Shown: positions 1 through 7,097 of the stretch, piece by piece
Layout: the number at the start of each line of letters is the position of its first letter
How positions within the stretch are numbered: position 1 is the stretch's first letter
NCBI GenBank assembly: GCA_963611165.1
Contig: CAVDQG010000042.1
Coordinates: 1 to 17,785 of the forward strand
Source of the DNA: SIG603 sp963611165
GTDB taxonomy: Bacteria > Bacillota > Clostridia > Oscillospirales > Acutalibacteraceae
Direction of reading: 5' to 3'
DNA length: 17,785 nucleotides
Program-made: the position numbers and the translations under genes
The notes under the pieces: generated by a model
Databases searched by the model: none
Seen by the model: the letters and a program-made list of their open reading frames with translations, nothing else
What the model was told of the DNA's origin: nothing

Positions 1-33
1 GTTCAATATAGGCTCCATCTTTTAACTGCATAA
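1..33 (+). CDS. C-terminal end of IS3-family transposase (OrfB), partial
   Basis: Reading from base 1 gives VQYRLHLLTA followed by TAA at 31-33. IS150-group OrfB integrase proteins typically end in a short 'P-V-E/Q-Y-R' stretch, and the match lies just inside a recognisable IS right end. The rest of the gene, including the DDE catalytic core, lies off the left edge, so completeness and activity cannot be judged. Only ten residues are visible, so the call depends mainly on the adjacent terminal repeat. Confidence 0.55.
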   Translation, partial: VQYRLHLLTA

Positions 34-62
34 AGAAAAACGAGACAACCGAAGTCGTCTCG
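31..62 (-). terminator. Intrinsic terminator inside the IS end
   Basis: Read on the minus strand, CGAGAC pairs with GTCTCG around a TTCG tetraloop (41-62) and is followed by TTTTTCTTT (32-40). It is the only good terminator downstream of the six-gene minus operon ending at 124. It lies within the IS terminal region, so it would stop host transcription entering the element. There is no U-tract in the plus direction. Confidence 0.75.
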
Positions 63-123
63 TGAAAGTCTAACTTTGAGGGGTCACCTCAGAGAACTCT
101 CCGTTTAATTTTTTATTTGATTT

Positions 124-534
124 TCACTTTCTGCGCCTTGACTTCACGGCATATGTGAGAAGCACATTGTAAATCAAGGGAAGAAGCATCATTGCCACCG
201 ACAAAACGACATCGTGCATCGTGAAATATACACCGAACGCCACCTTGAGCGAAAAGACAATCGTATAAAGCATAGCCGCAGACAGCATATAAACAATATA
301 TTTGCGAAGCTTTTTTCTGTGCGACACCCTCACGCCGTAAAGGCTTATGCCGCATGCCACTATAAGATAAGCCGTTTGAAGCAAAATCACAACAAGCGTA
401 AGCAGCAAGGGAAACACCCGAAAATAAAAGCTGCCCGCATGGATAATATTAAGCTTGATGAAATAATAGTAGATTATCAAAGCAATCGGAAAAACAGGAA
501 TGCTTATGAGCTTAATTTGTGTTTTTTTGCTCAT
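124..534 (-). CDS. Small multi-pass membrane protein, unknown function
   Basis: The 136-residue product is mostly hydrophobic. Likely membrane segments lie near residues 10-28, 38-64, 80-100 and 105-128, separated by short basic loops (for example RVSHRKKLRK), and it ends in the positive tail KSRRRK. I do not recognise a family and see no catalytic motif. The start codon overlaps the upstream yfcE stop as ATGA, and no convincing Shine-Dalgarno sequence precedes it, so translation is probably coupled to yfcE. It is the last gene of the minus operon, and an IS end begins 32 bp beyond its stop codon. The start is fairly secure because of the overlap; the function is unknown. Confidence 0.7.
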   Translation of the reverse strand: MSKKTQIKLISIPVFPIALIIYYYFIKLNIIHAGSFYFRVFPLLLTLVVILLQTAYLIVACGISLYGVRVSHRKKLRKYIVYMLSAAMLYTIVFSLKVAFGVYFTMHDVVLSVAMMLLPLIYNVLLTYAVKSRRRK

Positions 535-1079
535 AGCTTGTAAGATTTTACCTCTTCTCCCTCAAGTGTTTTCCATACGATTTTTTCATCGTCTATCATC
601 ATATATCCGTGGTGGCTGTTCTCCTTTGGGATAGAAACTGATCCGGGATTGATGTAGGTGAAGTTCTCATGCTCGACGAGTGCCGGCACATGAGTGTGAC
701 CGTTAAGAAGAATATCGCCTTTTTTTAGCTTTGGCGGATTGTTCTCACCGTAAACATGGCCGTGAGTAGCAAAAATCATTCTACTTCCCGCAAAGAGCAC
801 GCAGTAATCGGCAAGGCACGGGAAATTGAGCACCATTTGGTCAACCTCTGCTTCGCAGTTTCCTCTGACGCAGAGCACCTTGGAAGCTACCTTCTCATCG
901 TTGAGCATGGCGATAACCTCTTTCGGAGCGTACTCCTTCGGAAGGTCGTTTCTCGGGCCGTGATAGAGCAAATCTCCGAGGAACAAAATTCTGTCGGGAT
1001 TCTCTCTTTCGTAGGCATTTATCATCTCACGGCAATAGAACGCAGAGCCGTGAATATCGGACGCTACCATTATCTTCAT
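531..1079 (-). CDS. yfcE: YfcE-type metallophosphodiesterase
   Basis: The 182-residue protein belongs to the calcineurin-like phosphoesterase superfamily, YfcE branch. These are small cytoplasmic metal-dependent enzymes that hydrolyse phosphodiesters in vitro; the physiological substrate is poorly defined. The metal ligands are all visible: D8 and H10 in SDIHG, D36 in LGDLL, N74 in RGNCE, H106/H108 in THGH, and H128/H130 in GHTH. NPGSVSIPK (144-152) is the typical stretch before the C-terminal strand. Length matches the family. The start overlaps the preceding gene's stop by one base (TAATG), with AAGGA about 10 nt upstream. It is translationally linked to the genes on both sides, although no functional link with them is evident. 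Confidence 0.93.
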   Translation of the reverse strand: MKIMVASDIHGSAFYCREMINAYERENPDRILFLGDLLYHGPRNDLPKEYAPKEVIAMLNDEKVASKVLCVRGNCEAEVDQMVLNFPCLADYCVLFAGSRMIFATHGHVYGENNPPKLKKGDILLNGHTHVPALVEHENFTYINPGSVSIPKENSHHGYMMIDDEKIVWKTLEGEEVKSYKL

Positions 1080-2143
1080 TATCTTGTTTTCCTTTCGCTA
1101 AGGGTCTTTTTAAGCTCCTCAAAAGCCGCCTGATACTTAGGTGAAACGGCTGTAGGATTTCGCTTAAGAAGTGATTTCGTATCTCTGTATTGTCTCTCGG
1201 GCAGAGACGGAAGCTTGGAATAAAGCTTCTTTGCCGCCGCTTTAAGATAGCTGATTTCAAGAAGAGTTCTCTCTTTCTCCGCCTTCTCCTCCTCGGTGAG
1301 TTCCTCATCGGCACGGTTTCCTCGGATGTAATTATCGGCAGCCTGAAGCTTTTCCTGTGCGGAAAGCGAGAAGCTCTCATACTTATCGTGAAGTAAATCG
1401 ACATATTCCTGCTTTGTCTTGGGAACATTATCAATCGCCTCACGGGTTTTCTCTTCAAGCTTATCTCTTGCCTCGTAAAGCTTATCCTTAGCCTCACTGA
1501 GCTCCTTCATCATCTGAGCGGTTCTCTCCTTAAGCTCGGCGGTGGATTTCGTCATGCCGTCAGAAAGCTTGACCGCACGCTCGCGGATTCCCTCGACAGC
1601 GGAGTTGTTTTCACTAAGCTTAAGCAAAAGTGCCTTGAAATCGAGAGCCGTCTTGAACGATGACGTGAAGTCGGCAGTGAAACCGATAGTCAGCACGAGG
1701 GCAATTCCCTCTCGCCAAACATGCGGTATCTCGGAGATAAGCTCATATGTCGGCGGATAGACAAACTGCATGAGACCCACTCCGGCAAAGCCCCACAAAA
1801 GGCATGACGCCCAGTAGATATGGCCGTTTAAATTGAGCGGCTTGTCTGAATAATCCCAGTATCGGACATTGAAAAGCTTTTCCATTGCCGCTCCTGTGAA
1901 ATACTCGAGAAGCGAACAGGAAAAAATACTTACGACAAACGTAAGGGGCACACTGTCACGGACATTATATGTCGTGATGATTATAATCATGGCACCCGAG
2001 CCGTAAATCGGCAGAAAGGGACCGCGGCAGAAACCGCGGTTGACCCATTTTTTCTGGCGCACGGAAACGTAAAGACATTCCCATACCCAGCCTACAAAGC
2101 AGTAGGCAAAAAACAGTATGACATAAATAGAAAGTTCAATCAT
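1079..2143 (-). CDS. CmpB-like (DUF1113) membrane protein with coiled-coil tail
   Basis: The N-terminal part (about residues 1-170) has some five hydrophobic segments. It carries signatures of the family annotated as putative ABC-transporter type IV (CmpB, formerly DUF1113): FVGWVWECLYVS, VNRGFCRGPFLPIYG, LLEYFTGAAMEKLF, RYWDYSDKPLNLNGHIYW. No ATP-binding partner lies nearby, so the transporter label should be treated with caution. Residues about 180-350 are highly charged and predicted helical, with Glu/Lys-rich heptad-like stretches, so this copy is a membrane domain with a long cytoplasmic coiled-coil tail. It starts on the overlapping TAATG after pepD. Family assignment is good; the function is unknown. 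Confidence 0.85.
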   Translation of the reverse strand: MIELSIYVILFFAYCFVGWVWECLYVSVRQKKWVNRGFCRGPFLPIYGSGAMIIIITTYNVRDSVPLTFVVSIFSCSLLEYFTGAAMEKLFNVRYWDYSDKPLNLNGHIYWASCLLWGFAGVGLMQFVYPPTYELISEIPHVWREGIALVLTIGFTADFTSSFKTALDFKALLLKLSENNSAVEGIRERAVKLSDGMTKSTAELKERTAQMMKELSEAKDKLYEARDKLEEKTREAIDNVPKTKQEYVDLLHDKYESFSLSAQEKLQAADNYIRGNRADEELTEEEKAEKERTLLEISYLKAAAKKLYSKLPSLPERQYRDTKSLLKRNPTAVSPKYQAAFEELKKTLSERKTR

Positions 2144-3594
2144 TATTTTAATCTTTCAAGCAATAATTTCACAAAGCGATATACCTTATCGAAGGATTCG
2201 AGATTGAGGTACTCTGCTGTTGTGTGACAGAACTGACCGACAGGCGCAAACATGACTATATCAAGACCCGGCATTTTCGGGAGGAAATTGCAAGCTTCAA
2301 GTCCGCCGGGGCAAATTTCTTCGTCCATCTCGTGACCGTAGAATTCACGCATCAAGTCGGCAGTCAGATTTCTCATGTATGAGTCGGGAGCATATTCCCA
2401 AGGCTCGTAACGAGAAGAAATATCTGTTTTACAGCCGCAAAGCTCAGAAATGAGCTTAATGCGGTTGTTTACATTTTTCTTGTAGTCGGAGCTTTCGTTT
2501 CTGTTGGACATGGTGAGAGTGAATGTTTTATTTTCACTGAACTCAACCATACCGATGTTGTTCACGCTTGTCATGCTTCCGTTAGACGGCTTGAGCGTGA
2601 AGTGGTTTGACGGTATTAGGTAAATTAGGTTTACTATATCTGCTGTTTCAGAAGAGCCAATCTCACTTGAAACCAACGCATCGTTTATTTCAAGTTTAAA
2701 CTCCTGCTTTCCGTCGTCAAGCTCCTTTTTGATTACCTCAAATTCCTTTTTGATAAGCTTAACAGCATCTGCTTTTTGAGCCTCGTCAAGTGAAATTACC
2801 GTTTCAATTTCGACAGGTGGATAGTTTTCTGCAACACCGCCGTTCATTGACGATAATCTGTAAGCAACTCCGCATTCACGAAGCGTATAGAGTATTCTTC
2901 CGACAATTTTCACTGCGTTGAATTGCTCGGGATGAACCATAGTTTCGCTGTAAACAGGCTGAAGTCCCGATATGCTTATCTTAAGACCGTTCTTATCACA
3001 GGCAAATCTCTCGGCATCCTTGGTGACAACCACCAAATCAGAAGAGAAGCAAGAGACCGTGCTGACCCACTCGTAAGTCTCTCCCATGACGTCAAGCCCT
3101 ATCATTCTTCTTGCCCTGAGTTTGTCGGTATCGAGTGCGGCGGCACCGTAACAGCCGTTTTCCTCCTGAGAAGTGAAAACAAGCTCAAGCGGCGGATGCG
3201 GAAAGTCGTTCTCCTCCATAAGTGACAAAAGGTAAGCTACACCGTAGCCGTCATCGGCTCCGAGAGTTGTTCCCTCTGCTCTCACGTTGCCTTTTTCATC
3301 GACAAAAAGCTTAAGGGGATCTGTCTCAAAAACATGGTCGGAATCGGGTGACTTAACGCACACCATATCAAGATGAGCCTGAAGCATGACGGTCGGGGAA
3401 TTTTCATACCCCGATGACGCCGGCTTTCTCACGATTACGTTCCACATGTCGTCCTGCTCAAAATCAAGACCGAGCTTCTCTGCTACCGAGCAAACATAGT
3501 CGGAAACAGCCTTTTCGCCCGTGGACGGATGCGGAATCGCACATATCGCCTCAAAATATTTCTGGTGCGGTTTAGTTTGGTCAAGCACGCTCAT
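2143..3594 (-). CDS. pepD: Aminoacyl-histidine dipeptidase (peptidase M20C)
   Basis: A 483-residue cytoplasmic zinc dipeptidase of the PepD family, which cleaves Xaa-His (including beta-Ala-His) and other dipeptides. The active-site layout is complete: H74 and catalytic D76 in QAHLDMVC, bridging D114 in LGADDG, catalytic E144 and ligand E145 in TSQEENG, D168 in GLDVMGE, and H457 in CHTTAEY. Length is normal. AAGGAG lies 7 nt before the ATG and is contained in the last codons (Asn-Lys-Glu-stop) of the upstream ferredoxin gene, so the two are tightly coupled with a 5-nt gap. The neighbours do not indicate a specific pathway. Confidence 0.95.
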   Translation of the reverse strand: MSVLDQTKPHQKYFEAICAIPHPSTGEKAVSDYVCSVAEKLGLDFEQDDMWNVIVRKPASSGYENSPTVMLQAHLDMVCVKSPDSDHVFETDPLKLFVDEKGNVRAEGTTLGADDGYGVAYLLSLMEENDFPHPPLELVFTSQEENGCYGAAALDTDKLRARRMIGLDVMGETYEWVSTVSCFSSDLVVVTKDAERFACDKNGLKISISGLQPVYSETMVHPEQFNAVKIVGRILYTLRECGVAYRLSSMNGGVAENYPPVEIETVISLDEAQKADAVKLIKKEFEVIKKELDDGKQEFKLEINDALVSSEIGSSETADIVNLIYLIPSNHFTLKPSNGSMTSVNNIGMVEFSENKTFTLTMSNRNESSDYKKNVNNRIKLISELCGCKTDISSRYEPWEYAPDSYMRNLTADLMREFYGHEMDEEICPGGLEACNFLPKMPGLDIVMFAPVGQFCHTTAEYLNLESFDKVYRFVKLLLERLK

Positions 3595-3599
3595 AACAT

Positions 3600-3890
3600 T
3601 TACTCCTTATTTTCGATAATAGGAATGAATCTTGCACGGTTCATCAGCGGATGACGAAGGCTGATAGCCCCCTCAATCGGACACTCTATAACACAGCAGC
3701 CGCAGTAGTAGCACTCACCCGGGTACATTACAATCGGATGCTTTCCCTTTCCCTGAGGAACCAAAATATCACACTGGCAAACCTCGGCACAGCGGCCGCA
3801 GCCGATACATTTGCTCTCGTCATAGCTAATCGGACTTGTCGAGCACGAAACAACGCTCGCAGAAAATTCCTTCTTCTCAAAATCAGCCAT
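3600..3890 (-). CDS. Two-[4Fe-4S] ferredoxin, AprB-like partner of the flavoprotein
   Basis: The 96-residue protein has two cluster motifs: C28-x2-C31-x2-C34-x3-C38 and C60-x2-C63-x2-C66-x3-C70, with an extra Cys at 65. The second motif (YYCGCCVIECP) and the short linker resemble the ferredoxin subunit AprB of adenylylsulfate reductase, but the C-terminal tail that clamps AprA in sulfate reducers is absent or short. It most likely feeds electrons to the FAD subunit encoded directly upstream. Its start overlaps that gene's stop (TAATG), and GGAGG sits 7 nt upstream. The fold is certain; the AprB relationship and partner are inferred from motif and operon position. Confidence 0.85.
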   Translation of the reverse strand: MADFEKKEFSASVVSCSTSPISYDESKCIGCGRCAEVCQCDILVPQGKGKHPIVMYPGECYYCGCCVIECPIEGAISLRHPLMNRARFIPIIENKE

Positions 3891-5827
3891 TATAAAGCCT
3901 CCCTTTCTGCGATGTAATCGGCATTTCTCTTCTCATACTCTGCCTTGACGTCACCCCAGAAGTCCTGAGGAACTCTTCTCGATTTAACCTCGCCGTTATC
4001 CATATAAATTGTAATAAATGTCTTCTCTTCCTCGGAAAGACCGTTCTCGCTGTCGCTTCTCTTGAAATAAAGCGGCTCTGAATCACACTTTCTCAAAAGG
4101 CACGCATTGAGAATTATCTTGCAGACGGTAACGATATCCATTACCTCGTGGGCACGCATAAGCTCGTGCGGATTGTTACAGGAAATTTTCGGAATGTCAT
4201 TTGCCTCGATATCCTCGATAAGCGCAAGACCCTGCTTGAGAAGATCGTCATTCTTGACTCCGCCGCAGTAGTTCTGCATTGCCTTGGAGACTGCCATATT
4301 TACCTCTCTCCAGTCAAGTCCGTTTTCAACATAAAGCGGAGAAAGAAGTCTTTCCTTCTCGGCATCTACAAAGCTCTGGTCGAAATCCTGAAGCTCCTTC
4401 TTGTCTGCCGATGCGGCAGCCTTTCTTCCTGCGTAATAGCCTGTTGCGCAAGCGGCACCTGCACAGTCGGAAGCATAAAGCTGGTCGCCTGCGGCATAGA
4501 CGCCGTCAACACTTGTCATAAGATCCCAGTCGGTGATGATTCCGCCCGGAGCACCGAAAAGCTGTCTCTCCTGATCGAGGAATGCGGCAGACTGCCAACC
4601 TGTACCATAGGACTGCAAAACGTGCTTTGTCGGATCGAATCCACGCTCGGTATAATTCTTCAAAATCGGGATTTTGGTCTTTCCCTCTTCTCCGACCATC
4701 ATACCCCAGATAACTCTTCTCTCGGTATCGGGCATTTTTGAAAGATCGGCATAGAACGGAAGCTTGTAGCCTCTTTCAATCAGCTTGTCAAACGCAAGCG
4801 TCTCGGGACCTCTGTACTCATACTTCGGCTCGTCGATAACACCGCCCTTGAGGAAGAACTTCTGTCCCTCTACTGGGTGGTATCTCTCGGAAACCGTCTT
4901 TAATTCGTTTCCGTCACGATCGACATAAGGAATCTCGGCTCCTCTCGAGTCAACCATAGTAGCGGCATACCAAGTGTTGTGGTTATTTCCTGTTCCGTAC
5001 GGCGGATAGCTTCTTCCTGCGGCTGAAAATTCGCCTCTGACAGATTTCTCCATGAGTGTGAACTCAACTCCGGCTTTATATCCCATTGCATGACCTGAAC
5101 CGATTGACTGGAACGGTCTAAACTCGCAAAGACCGGGGGTATCGGGGCTGAAAAGCCAAACTCTTGCAGGTCTTGACATTGTGAGAACGGTGGACTTTGA
5201 CGAGAAAACAATCGTCTTGCCCGTGTGGACGTTCATGCCGACAGCACCGATGCCGATTTTCTTGCCGTTCTCCTCCTTGACCATGAGAGCGGTAGCCTCG
5301 GTGTGGTCGTAAAGCTTAACACCGAGCTTTTTCATCTCCTTGACCATGGCAGGCTTGAAGGTAGAGCCCCATACACGCAAGGTGTATTTTGTCGAATAAT
5401 CATAAGCATACATAAGCTTGGTATCGGGATCACGGAACTCCGCTCCGACAAACTCATCGTCGGTATCCCTTACCTTACCGCCCATTTTCTCGATGTCGAG
5501 AACTCTGTCGTAGCCCTCACGGCACTCGATATAGTGAGCAATAGCGTTTGAATAGTGGTCTTGCTCATCAACGTAAGCATAGGTCATCTCCTCGGGTGTG
5601 ACGGTACAGCCGGGATTTGTACAAGCCATCTCCCAGTGATCAAAGCCCGAGCCTGCCGAACCTGAACGCACCGTTGCTCCCTTCTCTACGAGTATAACCT
5701 TTTTACCGGCTTTCGCTGCGGCAATCGCAGCATTACAGCCTGCAAGTCCTCCTCCGAGGACAAGAACGTCACAGGAAACATTCTCCTGGACGCCAACTTC
5801 ATTGGCGTATGGCCATTTAAATTCCAT
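3890..5827 (-). CDS. FAD-dependent oxidoreductase, AprA/fumarate reductase flavoprotein superfamily
   Basis: From the chosen ATG the protein has 645 residues. An N-terminal Rossmann FAD-binding motif is clear (DVLVLGGGLAGCNAA, Gly25-27 and Gly30, with E48 ending the second strand). A flavin-contact stretch RSGSAGSGFDHW follows at about 54-65, and the closing FAD motif VYAAGDQLYASDCAGAAC lies in the C-terminal half. A helical C-terminal domain follows, as in AprA, SdhA and FrdA. Paired with the ferredoxin gene it resembles AprAB, yet no sulfate adenylyltransferase, APS kinase or Qmo genes are in view, so the substrate is unknown. No twin-arginine or Sec signal is seen, so it is probably cytoplasmic. 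The start at 5827 is preferred because AAGGAAG lies about 8 nt upstream and the promoter lies between it and the longer in-frame start at 5944. Confidence 0.85.
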   Translation of the reverse strand: MEFKWPYANEVGVQENVSCDVLVLGGGLAGCNAAIAAAKAGKKVILVEKGATVRSGSAGSGFDHWEMACTNPGCTVTPEEMTYAYVDEQDHYSNAIAHYIECREGYDRVLDIEKMGGKVRDTDDEFVGAEFRDPDTKLMYAYDYSTKYTLRVWGSTFKPAMVKEMKKLGVKLYDHTEATALMVKEENGKKIGIGAVGMNVHTGKTIVFSSKSTVLTMSRPARVWLFSPDTPGLCEFRPFQSIGSGHAMGYKAGVEFTLMEKSVRGEFSAAGRSYPPYGTGNNHNTWYAATMVDSRGAEIPYVDRDGNELKTVSERYHPVEGQKFFLKGGVIDEPKYEYRGPETLAFDKLIERGYKLPFYADLSKMPDTERRVIWGMMVGEEGKTKIPILKNYTERGFDPTKHVLQSYGTGWQSAAFLDQERQLFGAPGGIITDWDLMTSVDGVYAAGDQLYASDCAGAACATGYYAGRKAAASADKKELQDFDQSFVDAEKERLLSPLYVENGLDWREVNMAVSKAMQNYCGGVKNDDLLKQGLALIEDIEANDIPKISCNNPHELMRAHEVMDIVTVCKIILNACLLRKCDSEPLYFKRSDSENGLSEEEKTFITIYMDNGEVKSRRVPQDFWGDVKAEYEKRNADYIAEREAL

Positions 5828-5851
5828 AGTTCTTCTTCCTTTCAACTGACA

Positions 5852-5866
5852 TTGCAATATTTGCAA
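5852..5866. promoter_or_regulatory. Candidate operator palindrome TTGCAATATTTGCAA
   Basis: A near-perfect 15-bp palindrome sits at the predicted transcription start. A further TTGCA half-site lies in the promoter spacer. Position and symmetry fit a repressor site controlling the flavoprotein/ferredoxin operon. No regulator gene is visible nearby, and the binding protein is unknown. Confidence 0.4.
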
Positions 5867-5871
5867 CTTTA

Positions 5872-5900
5872 ATAGTATCACAACTGCAAAATGTTGTAAA
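5872..5900 (-). promoter_or_regulatory. Sigma-A promoter of the flavoprotein operon
   Basis: TTTACA (5895-5900) and TACTAT (5872-5877) are separated by exactly 17 bp, giving a start of transcription near 5865 and a leader of about 40 nt. The spacer itself contains an inverted repeat ACAAC/GTTGT (5880-5897). Confidence 0.65.
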
Positions 5901-5913
5901 TATTTATACAAAA

Positions 5914-5966
5914 AATATACAATAAAAAGAGAAACTTTTCCCATTATGAATGAGAAAAGCCTCTTT
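5914..5966 (-). terminator. Intrinsic terminator after degV
   Basis: On the minus strand, AAAGAG and CTTTTC on one arm pair with GAAAAG and CTCTTT on the other (5926-5966), followed by TTTTTATTGT. It lies just after the degV stop codon and before the flavoprotein promoter, separating the two transcription units. Confidence 0.65.
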
Positions 5967-5986
5967 GCTTCAAAAATATTCAGAAA

Positions 5987-6871
5987 TTATCTTTCGGTTC
6001 CGATAAAATAAACCGCCATGGTTCCCGGACCCGAATGAGCTCCGATAACAGGGCCGATATCGGCGGTGATTATGTTTTTCACGCCGAATTTCGACTTTAT
6101 CTCATTTGCGACGTATTCGGCTTCTTCGCCTGCATCGCCGTGACTGATAAAAACAGTCTGATCCTTTATATTTATTCCCGTTTCTCCAACTTTCTCGATG
6201 ATTGCGTCAAGGCTTGCCTTTCTGCCCCTTACCTTGCCCACATTGATAAGATGACCCTCATTGTCAACATGGAGTATAGGCTTGATTTTCAGCATAGTTC
6301 CTGCAAGTGCCGTTGCCGCACTTACTCTTCCGCCACGCTTCAAGTGACCGAGATCATCAACGGTAAACCAGTGGCACATATGAAGTCTGTTTGCGTCAAG
6401 CCAAGAAATTACCTCATGAATTCCGTAGCCCTCTGCCTTCTTCTTTGCGGCATACCAAACAAGTGCGCACTCGCCCGCAGACGCACAAAGACTGTCGAAG
6501 CACTCGATTGTTCTCTCGGGATACTTCTCTTTAAGTTCATTTGCGGCAATCACCGAGTTCTGATATGTTCCCGAAAGACCGGAAGAAAAGGCTATGTAAA
6601 GAATATCCTTTCCCTCTTCAAGGAACGGCTCGAACACCTCGCTTATCTCAATTGGTGAAAGCTGACTTGTCGTGCTCCTTGCGCCACTTCTGAGCATCTC
6701 GTAGTAATCACCGATATCAAGCTCTCTGTTGTCACTGTAATTCTTGTAGGTTCTGCCGTTCACCATGAAGCTCATAGGAATAACCGTGACATCAAGCTCC
6801 TTAGCCAAATCGGCAGGCATGTCTGAGCAGGAATCGGTAACGATAATGTAGTTTCTTTCGTTCTCACTCAT
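5987..6871 (-). CDS. DegV-family fatty-acid-binding protein (FakB-like)
   Basis: The 294-residue protein belongs to the DegV family. Its FakB members hold a fatty acid in a closed pocket and present it to the FakA kinase for phosphorylation, feeding exogenous fatty acids into phospholipid synthesis. Typical motifs are present: TDSCSDMP (12-19), the STTSQLSP turn (66-73), FSSGLSGTYQ (95-104), VDDLGHLKRGGRVS, KPIL, and IGPVIGAHSGPGT near the C-terminus. Length is typical. GAGGA lies about 9 nt upstream of the ATG. No fakA gene is in the window. The gene is a single-gene unit with an unusually long, structured leader (see the RNA entries), suggesting RNA-level control or a nearby independent small RNA. 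Confidence 0.92.
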   Translation of the reverse strand: MSENERNYIIVTDSCSDMPADLAKELDVTVIPMSFMVNGRTYKNYSDNRELDIGDYYEMLRSGARSTTSQLSPIEISEVFEPFLEEGKDILYIAFSSGLSGTYQNSVIAANELKEKYPERTIECFDSLCASAGECALVWYAAKKKAEGYGIHEVISWLDANRLHMCHWFTVDDLGHLKRGGRVSAATALAGTMLKIKPILHVDNEGHLINVGKVRGRKASLDAIIEKVGETGINIKDQTVFISHGDAGEEAEYVANEIKSKFGVKNIITADIGPVIGAHSGPGTMAVYFIGTER

Positions 6872-6897
6872 TTTAATTTGTCCTCACTTTAATTTTC

Positions 6898-7027
6898 GCA
6901 CGGGATACGCCCGTAAACCAAGTCTGTCATGCGTCAAAAATTCACGGTAAGAACCTCTATTCTCCACCCGTTTCTTTTCAACCGCACCGCTTGGAACTTT
7001 CCTAAAATCCGAAGCATCTCTTCGTCT
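6898..7027 (-). ncRNA. Structured leader of degV, unidentified
   Basis: Between a promoter at 7034-7062 and degV the transcript can form three consecutive hairpins. The first has CGAAG/CTTCG with a 5-nt loop (7008-7022). The second is a long arm closed by CCAAG/CTTGG. It continues as GTGC/GCAT, GTTGAAAA/TTTTTGAC, ACGG/CCGT and GAGAA/TTCTT, with opposed GAA/GAA internal-loop bases that could form sheared G-A pairs. The third is ACGGG/CCCGT (6899-6913), ending shortly before the degV ribosome binding site. No terminator or RBS-blocking stem is obvious, so a switching mechanism is not shown. It matches no riboswitch class I can recall. Pairings were found by eye only. Confidence 0.45.
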
Positions 7028-7033
7028 AACTAT

Positions 7034-7062
7034 ATAATAGGTTACATCAGAAGAAAAAGCAA
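7034..7062 (-). promoter_or_regulatory. Candidate degV promoter
   Basis: TTGCTT (7057-7062), a 17-bp spacer, and TATTAT (7034-7039). The -35 box is weak and the -10 box good. It lies immediately downstream of the terminator of the preceding RNA, so degV need not depend on read-through. Confidence 0.45.
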
Positions 7063-7064
7063 GC

Positions 7065-7097
7065 AAAATAAAAAAGGGACAGTAACCTGTCCCTTTT
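7065..7097 (-). terminator. Intrinsic terminator of the upstream small RNA
   Basis: A perfect 11-bp stem, AAAAGGGACAG/CTGTCCCTTTT with a 4-nt loop (7072-7097), is followed on the minus strand by TTTTTTATTTT. It lies 200 nt before degV. Confidence 0.85.

Larger units (their letters stand above)
1..91 (+). mobile_element. Right end of an IS3-family (IS150-like) insertion sequence
   Basis: The stretch 68-91 reads, on the minus strand inward from 91, TGAGGTGACCCCTCAAAG followed by TTAGAC. This resembles the terminal inverted repeats of IS150-group elements, which begin TG and carry a C-rich block followed by AAAGTTAGAC. It directly follows the predicted transposase stop codon (31-33) and a strong hairpin (41-62). 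The CA end would be at 90-91 and any target duplication would begin at 92. The element sits 32 bp beyond the stop codon of the small membrane protein gene, so that gene is not interrupted. The left end is outside the window, so the matching repeat could not be checked. Confidence 0.6.

Noticed and set aside
4148..4741. 197-residue plus-strand frame opposite the flavoprotein gene
   Set aside because: It is an antisense shadow of a clearly conserved protein, with no ribosome binding site or domain.
5828..5944. N-terminal extension of the flavoprotein starting at 5944
   Set aside because: The predicted promoter, operator and ribosome binding site lie within it, and it overlaps the degV terminator.
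6898..7040. Degenerate or miniature RNase P RNA in the degV leader (AGGAAAGU near 6998 and GACAGA...UUUA near 6925 resemble the P4 conserved regions)
   Set aside because: The two segments are only about 85 nt apart instead of roughly 300, the 5' and 3' ends do not form a closing P1, and the intervening sequence folds as one arm. The resemblance is probably chance; an RNase P model search would settle it.
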